Origin: JAOXRU01 sp965247735
Lineage (GTDB): Bacteria; Bacteroidota; Bacteroidia; Flavobacteriales; Flavobacteriaceae
Assembly (NCBI GenBank): GCA_965247735.1
Contig: CBDFHN010000002.1
Coordinates: 3,534,001-3,598,000 of the forward strand
Length of the DNA stretch: 64,000 nucleotides
Reading direction: 5' to 3'
Shown here: positions 53,187 to 61,700 of the stretch, one piece after another
Layout: each line of letters opens with the position of its first letter
How positions within the stretch are numbered: the first letter of the stretch is position 1
The notes under the pieces: model-generated
Seen by the model: the letters and a program-made list of their open reading frames with translations, nothing else
Database searches by the model: none
What the model was told of the DNA's origin: nothing
Program-made: the position numbers and the translations under genes

Positions 53187-53819
53187 TTAAGTATTAAGGT
53201 TCAACTTATCATTTAGGGCTTCATCTTTAAAGCGTAATGGTTTTTCTTCAGGAATACTTAATTTATATAACTCCTGATTTTTCACATGCGTATATTGTTC
53301 TACAACAAAAGTTGATATATCTTCAATTTTAAGGATGTCTTCTTTTGCATACGTTTTAATTTCTTGATTCCTGATGCCTATTTGTATGGCCCTACGTTCT
53401 ACTTTGTTTCCAAAAGGATCATGGTCTGGATCCCATTGCAAACGTACATTTGAGCTTTTAACTTCTTTTTGCCAAGCTTCTCTAGAAGAAAAAACGTTGG
53501 AGTTATAAGTAGATATTACGGCATTATTTAAATACCTTTCAAATGCTTCCATTTTTAGATGTATGGCGAGCACTACTTCTTGCCCTTCTTTTGTACCCCA
53601 TCCATTGCGATACATCATCCAGAGGAAATTTGGTTTTATCCATGTCATGCGTTCTAAGCTAAATGCCCCTCCAAAATATTGATTGTTGAAAGCAAAATTT
53701 CCTATTTCTGGTCTGTACGATTGGTACACAATAATCTTTTCATTATCGTATTGTGCCATGATATGATGGCCTGTTTTTGGCCAATCAATGAGTTGCTCTG
53801 TGTATTTTTTTAATTTCAT
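53187..53819 (-). CDS. DUF4291 family protein
   Basis: 210 residues from the ATG at 53819, one base after the NADAR stop. Matches the DUF4291 pattern: IIVYQSYRPEIGNFAF, ERMTWIKPNFLWMMYRNGWGTKEGQEVVLAI, VRLQWDPDHDPFGNKVERRAIQIGIRN. DUF4291 proteins are widespread in bacteria and fungi without a proven activity. The conserved basic/aromatic MTWIKP...WMMYR core and the genomic link to NADAR, KptA and macrodomains suggest a role in ADP-ribose or RNA chemistry (inference). Confidence 0.9.
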   Translation of the reverse strand: MKLKKYTEQLIDWPKTGHHIMAQYDNEKIIVYQSYRPEIGNFAFNNQYFGGAFSLERMTWIKPNFLWMMYRNGWGTKEGQEVVLAIHLKMEAFERYLNNAVISTYNSNVFSSREAWQKEVKSSNVRLQWDPDHDPFGNKVERRAIQIGIRNQEIKTYAKEDILKIEDISTFVVEQYTHVKNQELYKLSIPEEKPLRFKDEALNDKLNLNT

Positions 53820-53820
53820 T

Positions 53821-54375
53821 TCATTTTTTTTGGGAAGCAGATAATATTTCATCTCTAACTTCCATTAAGGCAAAACCTAGTAGGTTTTTACCTTTCCATT
53901 TTTTGGGATTGCTTGCATTTTCATGATCTTCAGCCATACCAATTCCCCAAATAGCATCTACGGGACTTGCTTCTACTAAAATTCTATTTTTAGTCTGCAA
54001 TAGAAAAGTTTTTAGGTCTTCATTTTGAGAAAACTTAGCATAATTTGCCTTTACAACAATCTCAAACTTGTTTTCATCCCAAATAGCCGAATCAAAGTTT
54101 TTGACTTGTCTTCCTAGTTTTTTGGCTGCAGCAGGACTACTGCAAGCAATAATTTTCTCTGCTATTTTTTCATCATTAAAAAGTCTAGCTTTTTCTGCCA
54201 TCATATAATGTTCGGCAGATTTGTATGTGATAGTGGCAATGGTAAAATTTACCAGCCACCATTGGCTAAAACAGCTTTTGTTAGTAGCGCCATCTCTTGA
54301 AGGCTGATGTCCCCAAAAAAACAAGTATTTTGTTGGTTTGCCTGTGTCTTGTATGTTTTTTATATTGTATTTCAT
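53821..54375 (-). CDS. NADAR-domain protein (YbiA/RibX-like)
   Basis: 184 residues. NADAR features: FWGHQ near residue 20, FSQWWLVNF, the core YKSAEHYMMAEKARLF (51-66), VKANYAKFSQN and ILVEASPVDAIWGIGM. Known NADAR proteins hydrolyse the N-glycosidic bond of ADP-ribosylated guanine or of riboflavin intermediates. In this operon removal of ADP-ribose from a nucleobase is a reasonable role, but no ADP-ribosylating toxin is seen in the window. Confidence 0.93.
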   Translation of the reverse strand: MKYNIKNIQDTGKPTKYLFFWGHQPSRDGATNKSCFSQWWLVNFTIATITYKSAEHYMMAEKARLFNDEKIAEKIIACSSPAAAKKLGRQVKNFDSAIWDENKFEIVVKANYAKFSQNEDLKTFLLQTKNRILVEASPVDAIWGIGMAEDHENASNPKKWKGKNLLGFALMEVRDEILSASQKK

Positions 54376-54430
54376 GATCTTACATTAATTTGTTAAATCG
54401 GTTATTGATGCATCCTCATTAGTCGTCTTT

Positions 54431-55156
54431 TTAGTTTCTTCCCTTTTCCTCGGGGTATAAGTTGCATACGTCATCACTCTGCCAAAACTCTTTGCTATTG
54501 ATATCTAATACACTTAATTTTCCTTTAAAAGCTGCACCAGTATCTATATTCCATAGATTTTTTGAATTCATTGGCATATCACTTCCAAAATTAGTGGTTG
54601 GCGTATGTCCAATATAAATTTCATGATACAAATCGAACCGTGTCTTTATACTTACTTGATCTTTGTCTTTAACATATTTTAAAATCATGGCTGATTCCCA
54701 AAGTGTTCTGTCAAAATAATAATCGTTTTTATTAAACTCTTTTTCTACGCCATGCATTGAGGTAAAACCTGCATGGATAAATAGCCTGTTTTGGTGATCT
54801 ATATGATAGTTTTTTAAATTATTAAAGAAGGTTTTATGTTCTTCGCTAGTTATAAAGCCCGTTTTTATATAGCTATCAATAGTTTCAGTTCCTCCATGTG
54901 CCAACCAAATTGGATTGGTTTTTCCTTCTGTTAGCCATATTTTGCACCATAAATCATGATTACCTAGGACAAAAACACACTTTTGCTTTTTTTCTAATTC
55001 AATTAAATATTGAATAGTCTGTGCGGATTCGCTCCAACCATCTACATAGTCTCCTAAAAAAATAAGCGTATCAGTACTTGTTACATTAGCTCTTTCAAGG
55101 GCTTGCTGCAATGCTTTAAAACCACCGTGAATATCTCCAATGACTAGTGTTCTCAT
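54431..55156 (-). CDS. Calcineurin-like metallophosphatase
   Basis: 241 residues from the ATG at 55156. Metal-ligand motifs of PPP-type phosphatases: GDIHGG (Asp, His), GDYVDGW (Asp), GNHDLW (Asn-His), and FIHAGF; later GHTPTTNFG. Similar to bacterial bis(5'-nucleosyl)-tetraphosphatase/serine-threonine phosphatase enzymes. In this setting it could hydrolyse ADP-ribose cyclic phosphate or RNA-end phosphates. Coupled to kptA (2-base gap). Confidence 0.9.
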   Translation of the reverse strand: MRTLVIGDIHGGFKALQQALERANVTSTDTLIFLGDYVDGWSESAQTIQYLIELEKKQKCVFVLGNHDLWCKIWLTEGKTNPIWLAHGGTETIDSYIKTGFITSEEHKTFFNNLKNYHIDHQNRLFIHAGFTSMHGVEKEFNKNDYYFDRTLWESAMILKYVKDKDQVSIKTRFDLYHEIYIGHTPTTNFGSDMPMNSKNLWNIDTGAAFKGKLSVLDINSKEFWQSDDVCNLYPEEKGRN

Positions 55157-55158
55157 GA

Positions 55159-55701
55159 TCAATTTTTAAATTCTATATAAGCAGTCGGAACATTATCTGT
55201 AAGCCATACTCCATTTTCAGATTTATAAAATTCATATCCGTCTTGATGCATTTTATTTGATCTTACACTTAATATTATTGCTTGTCCTCTTCTGTTTCCA
55301 ACTTTTAGTGCTGTTTCTCTGTCTTTACTTAAATGTACATGTTGCCTGTTCATTTTTAAAAGCCCTTTTTCTTTAATAGCGCTCATAAATTTATTGACAG
55401 TTCCATGATATAGGTATTCTGGTGGAGCATTGTTTTGGAGCTCTAAATCAATATTTTTAAGTGAATGCCCTTGATTGGCTCTAATCATAGATTTAGTTTC
55501 GTTGAAAATAAACCGCTGTTTGTCACAAGTAGCAACAACTACTTCTAAATCTTCTATTGTAAATCTAAGCTTAGATTTAGCAATTAATTCTGATACAGTT
55601 GCCCAACCATTTTTATCCAATGTAAGGCCTATTTTTTCTGGTCTATGCCTAAGTATTAAACTTAGGAATTTACTTATCTGTTTTTTATTTTTTTCATTCA
55701 T
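55159..55701 (-). CDS. kptA: RNA 2'-phosphotransferase KptA/Tpt1
   Basis: 180 residues from the ATG at 55701. KptA transfers the 2'-phosphate of an RNA splice junction to NAD+, giving ADP-ribose 1'',2''-cyclic phosphate and nicotinamide. All conserved elements are visible: SKFLSLILRHRPEKIGL (Arg18, His19), IRANQGHS (Arg74), LYHGT, and NRQHVHLS (Arg119), so it should be active. Bacteria normally lack 2'-phosphate tRNA splicing, so its substrate is either damaged or ligated RNA or another 2'-phosphate/ADP-ribosyl target. It consumes NAD+ in an operon regulated by a NAD-metabolism repressor. Confidence 0.95.
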   Translation of the reverse strand: MNEKNKKQISKFLSLILRHRPEKIGLTLDKNGWATVSELIAKSKLRFTIEDLEVVVATCDKQRFIFNETKSMIRANQGHSLKNIDLELQNNAPPEYLYHGTVNKFMSAIKEKGLLKMNRQHVHLSKDRETALKVGNRRGQAIILSVRSNKMHQDGYEFYKSENGVWLTDNVPTAYIEFKN

Positions 55702-55758
55702 GATTATTTTTTTGATGATTCTTTTAAGAATCATATGTTTTTAATAGTGATTACATTT

Positions 55759-56259
55759 TTATCTGAGCATCTCCAAATAGATGTCGTAGTTTTCTTTGTC
55801 ATAACAAACGAAAATCACCTTTTCTAAATTTGCAACCTCCTTTATCGTTTCAATTGCAATTTTTGCAGCCTCTTTTTTAGGGAATTTATATATACCAGTA
55901 CTTATGTTTGGAAAAGCAATTGTTTTAAGATTATACTCTGAAGCAATTGCTAAAGAATTGAAATAGCAGTTTTTTAATTTTTCTATTTCATTTGATTTTC
56001 CATTGTTCCAGACTGGTCCTACAGTATGGATAACATATTTGGCAGATAAACTTCCTGCTAGGGTTATTACTGCGTTTCCTGTTTTACAACCACCTTGTTT
56101 ATTCCTGATTTTTATGCATTCTTCTAATACTTGACTTCCTCCAGCTCTATGAATAGCTCCATCAACACCACCGCCACCTAATAAGGATGTATTTGCTGCA
56201 TTTACAATTACATCAGCTGTTATTTTGGTTATATCTCCTTGGATTAATTCAATTTTCAT
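55759..56259 (-). CDS. Macrodomain protein, O-acetyl-ADP-ribose deacetylase type (YmdB-like)
   Basis: 166 residues of the MacroD class: GDIT (8-11), VNAANTSLLGGGGVDGAIHRAGG (19-41, with the catalytic Asn/Asp) and FPNISTGIYKFPKKEAA. MacroD-type enzymes deacetylate O-acetyl-ADP-ribose and remove ADP-ribose from acidic residues. It is of a different type than the second macrodomain of the operon (47403-47939). Confidence 0.95.
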   Translation of the reverse strand: MKIELIQGDITKITADVIVNAANTSLLGGGGVDGAIHRAGGSQVLEECIKIRNKQGGCKTGNAVITLAGSLSAKYVIHTVGPVWNNGKSNEIEKLKNCYFNSLAIASEYNLKTIAFPNISTGIYKFPKKEAAKIAIETIKEVANLEKVIFVCYDKENYDIYLEMLR

Positions 56260-56284
56260 TTTTTATGACTTAAATGATCAATAA

Positions 56285-56845
56285 TTAGTTTTGTGTTTTT
56301 CTTTGAAACATAATATCTGTTCTTAATACATATTTTGTTCCATCTACTAGTGCTTTGCCTTCGTGGCGATGATAATGTTTGAAGAGTAACGCTGCTCCTT
56401 TTTTTGGCTGGATAGAAAATTTATCTTCAAATAGCGTTTCACCTCCATCAAAATCATCATTTAAATAGATTAAAAACGAGTACTTTGAAGCTTTACTATC
56501 ACTCTTTTTATAGCTTCCATCAGAATGCATTTTAAATTTTTGTCCAACTGTATATTTATATATTCGAAACATTTCGTTGAGCCCAAATGCAGTATAAGAT
56601 TTTGAGTTTTGAGGAATGAATTCTTTAATCCTATCCCATAAATTTTTAGCTAAATCTTCATCAAAGAATAAGAAACGTTCATTATCTCTCATGCTTTTTA
56701 GCATTGTTTGCTGGCCTCTTAGGTTTACTTTAGCTTCTTCAAAGCCTTTTTCTTCTCCGTTTTTAATGTAAATGTTACATTCTTTTTGAGTGAAGAAATT
56801 CTCAATTGTAATTATTTGTGGATGGTGTTCAATTTTCTTCATCAC
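56285..56845 (-). CDS. 2-oxoglutarate/Fe(II) oxygenase (prolyl-4-hydroxylase type)
   Basis: 186 residues. Iron ligands in FKMHSDGS (His107, Asp109) and HYHRHEG (His161), and the 2-oxoglutarate-binding Arg175 in KYVLRTDIMF. FLIYLNDDFDGGETLF is typical of P4H-like oxygenases. The substrate is unknown; phage- and toxin-linked members hydroxylate proteins or nucleic acids. Directly follows the Prs gene (3-base gap). Confidence 0.9.
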   Translation of the reverse strand: MMKKIEHHPQIITIENFFTQKECNIYIKNGEEKGFEEAKVNLRGQQTMLKSMRDNERFLFFDEDLAKNLWDRIKEFIPQNSKSYTAFGLNEMFRIYKYTVGQKFKMHSDGSYKKSDSKASKYSFLIYLNDDFDGGETLFEDKFSIQPKKGAALLFKHYHRHEGKALVDGTKYVLRTDIMFQRKTQN

Positions 56846-56848
56846 TTA

Positions 56849-57691
56849 TCAATTTAAAAGTTCGCCCGAAAGGTTTAGTTGCACTACATTTTTATGTTCA
56901 AAATCTTTAAAAGAATTTGTTGTAAATATGATCTCAAATTCTTTAGCTAATTCATCAAAACCTTTATTAAAAATTCCATGGCTTACTGCTAAGTACAGCT
57001 TTCCTGCATTTTTAGCTTTTAGTTCTTTTGCTAATCCTAAGAACGTACCACCACCATCGCAGATATCATCAACAATAAGGCAATCGTTACCTTGTAAATC
57101 TTCATGGTAAACCTTAAAGCCAGATAATTTTCCAGTCTTTACATCTCTTGTTTTTGAACATTCTACAACGTCATAACTTTTAAGATAAGCGGCCACCTTG
57201 TATATTTTTTTGAGTGCTCCACCATCTGGTGAAATTAGTTTTAGATCTTTGGATAAGCTTGAAACTACTTTTTTGATAAATAGATGGTTACTAATTGTTT
57301 TTGAGTTGTTTACTAATGCAGGAGTAACTTCTGAATGCGGATCAAAAAGGGTTACCTGGTTTAGATTCAAACTGTTTAAAATATCTGTATATACTTTTAC
57401 AGATAAGGGTTCTCCATTAATCATTAATCGATCTTGCCTTGCCGCAGGAAAATAAGGGATAAAAACATTTATGTTCTTAATTCCCATTCGTTTTAAAGCA
57501 TCAATAGCCAAAAGAACTAAGCCAAATGCATTAAAAGAATTGATTCTATGGGTTACTGTTACTTCATCTATAGCTGTTAAATTGCTTAGTATTTTTATAT
57601 GTGGTTCACCACCAGAAAAAGTAAAAGCTTCAAATTCTATTTGTGATAAATTAGGATATGGATTGAATTGTATGTCTAAATTAAGTATCAT
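56849..57691 (-). CDS. prs: Ribose-phosphate pyrophosphokinase homologue
   Basis: 280 residues from the ATG at 57691, shorter than housekeeping Prs (about 310). PYFPAARQDR (79-88) and DPHS (117-120) match the ATP and flexible-loop regions; the PRPP/ribose-phosphate loop is VDDICDGGGTF (208-218; canonical VDDxxDTGGT). Diverged from housekeeping Prs, it is of the type found beside nadV in NrtR regulons, where it supplies PRPP for NMN synthesis. Phage Adps enzymes of the NARP1 pathway are Prs homologues that pyrophosphorylate ADP-ribose, which is an alternative activity to test here. Confidence 0.9.
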   Translation of the reverse strand: MILNLDIQFNPYPNLSQIEFEAFTFSGGEPHIKILSNLTAIDEVTVTHRINSFNAFGLVLLAIDALKRMGIKNINVFIPYFPAARQDRLMINGEPLSVKVYTDILNSLNLNQVTLFDPHSEVTPALVNNSKTISNHLFIKKVVSSLSKDLKLISPDGGALKKIYKVAAYLKSYDVVECSKTRDVKTGKLSGFKVYHEDLQGNDCLIVDDICDGGGTFLGLAKELKAKNAGKLYLAVSHGIFNKGFDELAKEFEIIFTTNSFKDFEHKNVVQLNLSGELLN

Positions 57692-57707
57692 TTGCGTTTG
57701 TTTTACA

Positions 57708-57760
57708 CAAATGTAAGTCAAGAAAATGAGTTTACAAAATAATTAGTGTAAAAATTACAC
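57708..57760 (-). promoter_or_regulatory. Promoter and NrtR-type operator of the prs-led operon
   Basis: On the minus strand TTTTG (57735-57739), a 19-base spacer and TACATTTG (57708-57715) form a consensus promoter 17 bases before prs. Immediately upstream of its -33 is the palindrome GTGTAAAAATTACAC (57746-57760), which overlaps the nrtR stop codon. A similar palindrome lies before nrtR. The arrangement suggests that NrtR blocks this promoter. Confidence 0.7.
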
Positions 57761-58447
57761 AAACTTAATTTCGAAGTAGAATCCTTTAGTTTCTAATTCG
57801 TTATATTTTTTCTTGTTAAAGGTGAATAATTTTGCGGGTCTACCACTACCAATTTTTTGTAGTTTATCTGTTTCTTGGAGGATATCGAAACTTAGAATTT
57901 TCTTTCTAAAATTTCTTCGATCTAGTTCTTGTCCTAATATTGTTTTATAGAGATTTTCGAGATCGGAGAAGGGAAACTCTTTCTGCAGGAGGTCAAATCC
58001 TATGGGTTGGTATTGTAACTTTGCCTTAATCCTATCAACTGCTTTTTCTATAATTTTATTATGATCAAAAGGTAATTCAGGAATGTCATCGATAGCATAC
58101 CAATCTGCCTGTTGTGCATCTGTAGAAGCAGAAAGTGTAAATTTTTCAGGATTTACCAAGGCAAAATAAGCCACAGAAATTACTTGTGCTCTTGGGTCTC
58201 TGTTTACATCATCGCCAAAAGTGTACAACTGTTCTAGATAGTTAACACTTAGTCCAGCTTCTTCTTGTAATTCTCTAGTAACTGCTTGAGTAAGGGTTTC
58301 GTTGTTTTGAACAAAACCACCAGGCAATACCCACCTGTCTTTATAAATTCCATATTTCTGTTGTACCAATAATACCTTTAATTGTTTATTTTGATAGCCA
58401 AATACAATGGCATCAACAGCAATTTTTATTTGTTGAGATTTACTCAT
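57755..58447 (-). CDS. nrtR: NrtR-type Nudix/winged-helix transcriptional regulator
   Basis: 230 residues. N-terminal Nudix domain with a complete Nudix box (Gly44 to Leu66: GFVQNNE...RELQEEAGL), so it may still hydrolyse a nucleoside diphosphate; C-terminal winged helix (about 150-230) with LENLYKTILGQELDRRNFRKKIL and GRPAKLFTFN typical of NrtR. NrtR proteins repress NAD-salvage genes and release DNA on binding ADP-ribose. The next gene is a PRPP synthetase homologue and the operon contains nadV, consistent with this. The related Bacteroidota AraR (arabinose) is less likely because no arabinose genes are near. Confidence 0.92.
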   Translation of the reverse strand: MSKSQQIKIAVDAIVFGYQNKQLKVLLVQQKYGIYKDRWVLPGGFVQNNETLTQAVTRELQEEAGLSVNYLEQLYTFGDDVNRDPRAQVISVAYFALVNPEKFTLSASTDAQQADWYAIDDIPELPFDHNKIIEKAVDRIKAKLQYQPIGFDLLQKEFPFSDLENLYKTILGQELDRRNFRKKILSFDILQETDKLQKIGSGRPAKLFTFNKKKYNELETKGFYFEIKFV

Positions 58448-58451
58448 TTAT

Positions 58452-58473
58452 GTGTATACTTTACACAAATATA
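58452..58473 (-). promoter_or_regulatory. NrtR-type operator and -7 element upstream of nrtR
   Basis: GTGTATACTTTACAC (58452-58466) is a near-palindrome of the same GTGTA...TACAC form as the site before prs. It starts right after a minus-strand TATATTTG (58466-58473), a -7 element. This suggests autoregulation. Confidence 0.65.
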
Positions 58474-58799
58474 GGGTTCTTTACTAAGATAAGGGTGTAG
58501 GCTATTCCTAATTTTGGTTGGTTTATGGATTTATCAGATTATTATTACCTGAAACTATTATAAAATCTATGGATTCGTTTGCGTTTTATTGCTAATAATA
58601 TTTTTGTAGGATATTTCTTAAAAATTGACTATTTTTGCAAAATATATAGGTAGAAACCAGACTTATTATAACCTCAATACACGGTATGTTTTTAGCAAGC
58701 GACTAAAATCAGCTTTACCGTATACATTTATAAATAAACTGGTTGTCAACAATAAACGGATGTGTCAATTAAAGTTTATGTGGATCAACAAAACCTACT
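58474..58799. other. Divergent intergenic region nrtR / BspA-like gene
   Basis: Contains the upstream DNA of nrtR and a promoter-like pair for the plus-strand gene: TTTTTG (58601-58606), 23 bases, TATTTTTG (58630-58637). This leaves a leader of about 160 bases before the ATG at 58800. A 71-codon frame at 58625-58840 overlaps the real gene start and is taken as chance. Confidence 0.5.
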
Positions 58800-61700
58800 A
58801 TGCAAAAAATATCCCCCCTATTTTTACTTTTTCTTTGTAGCATTATATTTCCTTTAAGGGCAACAAATACTATTGTTTTTGCTGATGAATTTACTGCTAT
58901 TTGGAATACTGCCAATACTAGTACTGGGTCATCTGCCGCTAATGAAATAAGTATACCTACAAATAGTGTTTATACTTACAACTATACCGTTGATTGGGGC
59001 GATGGAAATACAGATACCAACATAACTGGAGATATTACACATACCTATGCTACAGAGGGGCTGTATACTGTTCTTATAAGTGGCAACTTTCCTGCTATTT
59101 ATTTTAATAACAGTGGAGATAAAGAAAAGATTATTGAAATTTTAGATTGGGGTACTATTCAATGGCAAAGTATGGAAAACGCTTTCTCTGGATGTACAAA
59201 TATAAATTTCGATGCTATTAGCGCTCCAGACTTGTCGCAGGCTACTAGCCTTAAAAATATGTTTAAAAATACTAGAAGCTTTAATGGTATTGTTAACAAT
59301 TGGAACATTAGTACCATTACTGATATTTCTGGTATATTTTATGGAGCGCGTATATTTAATAGACCACTGGACAACTGGAATACTAGTAATGTAGAAGATA
59401 TGTCTGATGCGTTTAGAAGCGCAAGTCTTTTTAATGAGCCTCTTGATAATTGGAACACCTCTTTAGTGACCAGCCTCTCTGGAATGTTTCGATCTGCGAA
59501 CAAATTTAACCAGAATATAAACAATTGGGATGTTAGCCAAGTGACTAATATGGCCGATTTGTTTTATTCTGCTCGTGCTTTCAATATGCCATTAAATTTA
59601 TGGAATGTTGGTAAGGTTAAGGATATGTCTCATGCCATGTCGAACAGTGGTTATAATCTCCCACTTAATAATTGGAATGTTAGTCAGGTTACCAACATGT
59701 CGAATATGTTTGAATCTTCCTATTTTAACCAGCCAATTGATAGTTGGGATGTATCTTCGGTAGAAGACATGTCTTTTATGTTTCAAAGAGCCAATAGGTT
59801 TAATCAGCCTTTAAATAATTGGAATGTTGGTAAGGTAACGGATATGGAATCTATGTTCGATGGTTATTATTGGGCTAATAAATTCGATTTTCGTTTGGAT
59901 CAATGGGATGTTAGTGAGGTAACTAACATGAGGAATATGTTTAGAGATACTCGTTATTTTAATCAAGATATTAGTGCTTGGGATGTCAGTAACGTTATCT
60001 ATATGGGAGGCATGTTTGAGCGAACTAAACTTTTTAATCAAGATATTAGTGCTTGGGATATCAGCAAAGTTAAAAGTCTGGGATCTATGTTTGCATATTC
60101 AGAAGTTTTTAATCAACCTTTGGATAACTGGGATCTAAGTAGTGTAGAGAGTATTGGTTCTATGTTTTATAGAGCATTAGCCTTTAATCAGCCAGTAAAT
60201 AGCTGGAACACAAGTAAGGTTAAATATATGTCTGGTGTATTCTCCACATACGTTTCAGCTGCTGTTTTTAATCAGCCTGTAAATAATTGGGATACTAGTG
60301 CTGTTGAATCCATGTCTAGCATGTTCGCTGGTGCTACTGTTTTCGACCAGGATTTAAGTGCCTGGAATATAAGTAAGGTTGAAAATATGTCAGGTATGCT
60401 TGATAATGCTGGGCTATCTAAACTACATTATGACAATGCTTTAATGAGTTGGGCTGCACAAACGGTAAAATCTAATGTAAAACTGGGAGCTACTAATCTA
60501 AAGTATTGCGATAGTAGATTTGCCCGTCAAGATTTAATAGATAATCATAACTGGACAATTACCAATGATATTGTAGATTGCCCATTTGTGTTTTGTACTT
60601 CACTTACTTCTCCTATAAACGGAGATACACAGGTGCCAGCAAATGCAAATTTAATTTGGGAAGCGGTATCTGGAGCTACTGGATATAGAGTATCGGTTAG
60701 AATAGAAAACGGAGGCACCAGCACTATTGTGGAAGACAATACAGATGTTGGTAATGTAGTTGGTTTAGATTTTACTACGGACCTTAGTCCTGGAGATGAA
60801 GTTTTTGTAACTATTGTCCCTTATAATGCCACTGGTCCTGCAACAGGATGCGTTGAAGAAAGCTTTGCGGTAATTGCTAGTTGGGTAAATGATCCTACCA
60901 CTTTTAAACTTACTTATGATACTCGTATATCAGGTTCAGGAAGTGACGCCAACCAAATTGAAATTGAACATAATTATGACTTTGCCTATAATTATGCCAT
61001 AGATTGGGGGGACGATCAATACAATAATAACGTCACTGGAGGCATAACACATACCTACTTAACGCCTGGAATATATACCATTACTATTAAAGGAGATTAC
61101 CCGGCTCACTATTTCAAGAGTTTTTCCGATAGTCATAAATTACTATCCATAGATCAGTGGGGGACTCAACAATGGAAGACTATGGAATCTGCTTTTTCTA
61201 GATGTAGTAACATGACCTATAATACTACAGATATTCCAGATTTATCACAAGCATCAAGTATGAAGCAAATGTTCTATGGGGCGTCAAAATTTAATGGCAA
61301 TGTAGACAATTGGGATGTAAGCACTATTAGCGATATGACTTCATTGTTTTCTTCAGCTGAAGCCTTTAATCAACCTTTAAATAGTTGGAATGTAAGTAGC
61401 GTTACCAGTATGAAATATATGTTTGGTGGAGCCACAGTCTTTAATCAAGCCTTAGATAACTGGAATACGAATGAGTTAACAGATACCAGTCAAATGTTTT
61501 ATAAGGCATCTGCATTTAACCAGTCTTTAAATGATTGGAATGTAAGCAAAGTAACAGACATGAGCTATATGTTTTATACTGCATCTGCATTTAACCAACC
61601 TTTAGATAATTGGGATGTAAGTAAAGTAACAGATATGAGTTATATGTTCTTTGGATCTTATCCAGCTAATATGGCTTTTAATCAAAGCCTAAACAATTGG

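Noticed and set aside
47403..58447. Prophage origin of the NrtR/NAD cluster
   Set aside because: Several of these families occur in large phages, but no phage structural, replication, integrase or lysis gene is seen and the flanks are ordinary chromosomal genes.
58625..58840. 71-codon plus-strand frame before the BspA gene
   Set aside because: It overlaps the signal peptide of the BspA gene in another frame, has no family features and lies in the probable leader region.
59598..60041. Minus-strand frames of 60-76 codons with repeated sequence
   Set aside because: Antisense images of BspA repeats on the plus strand.
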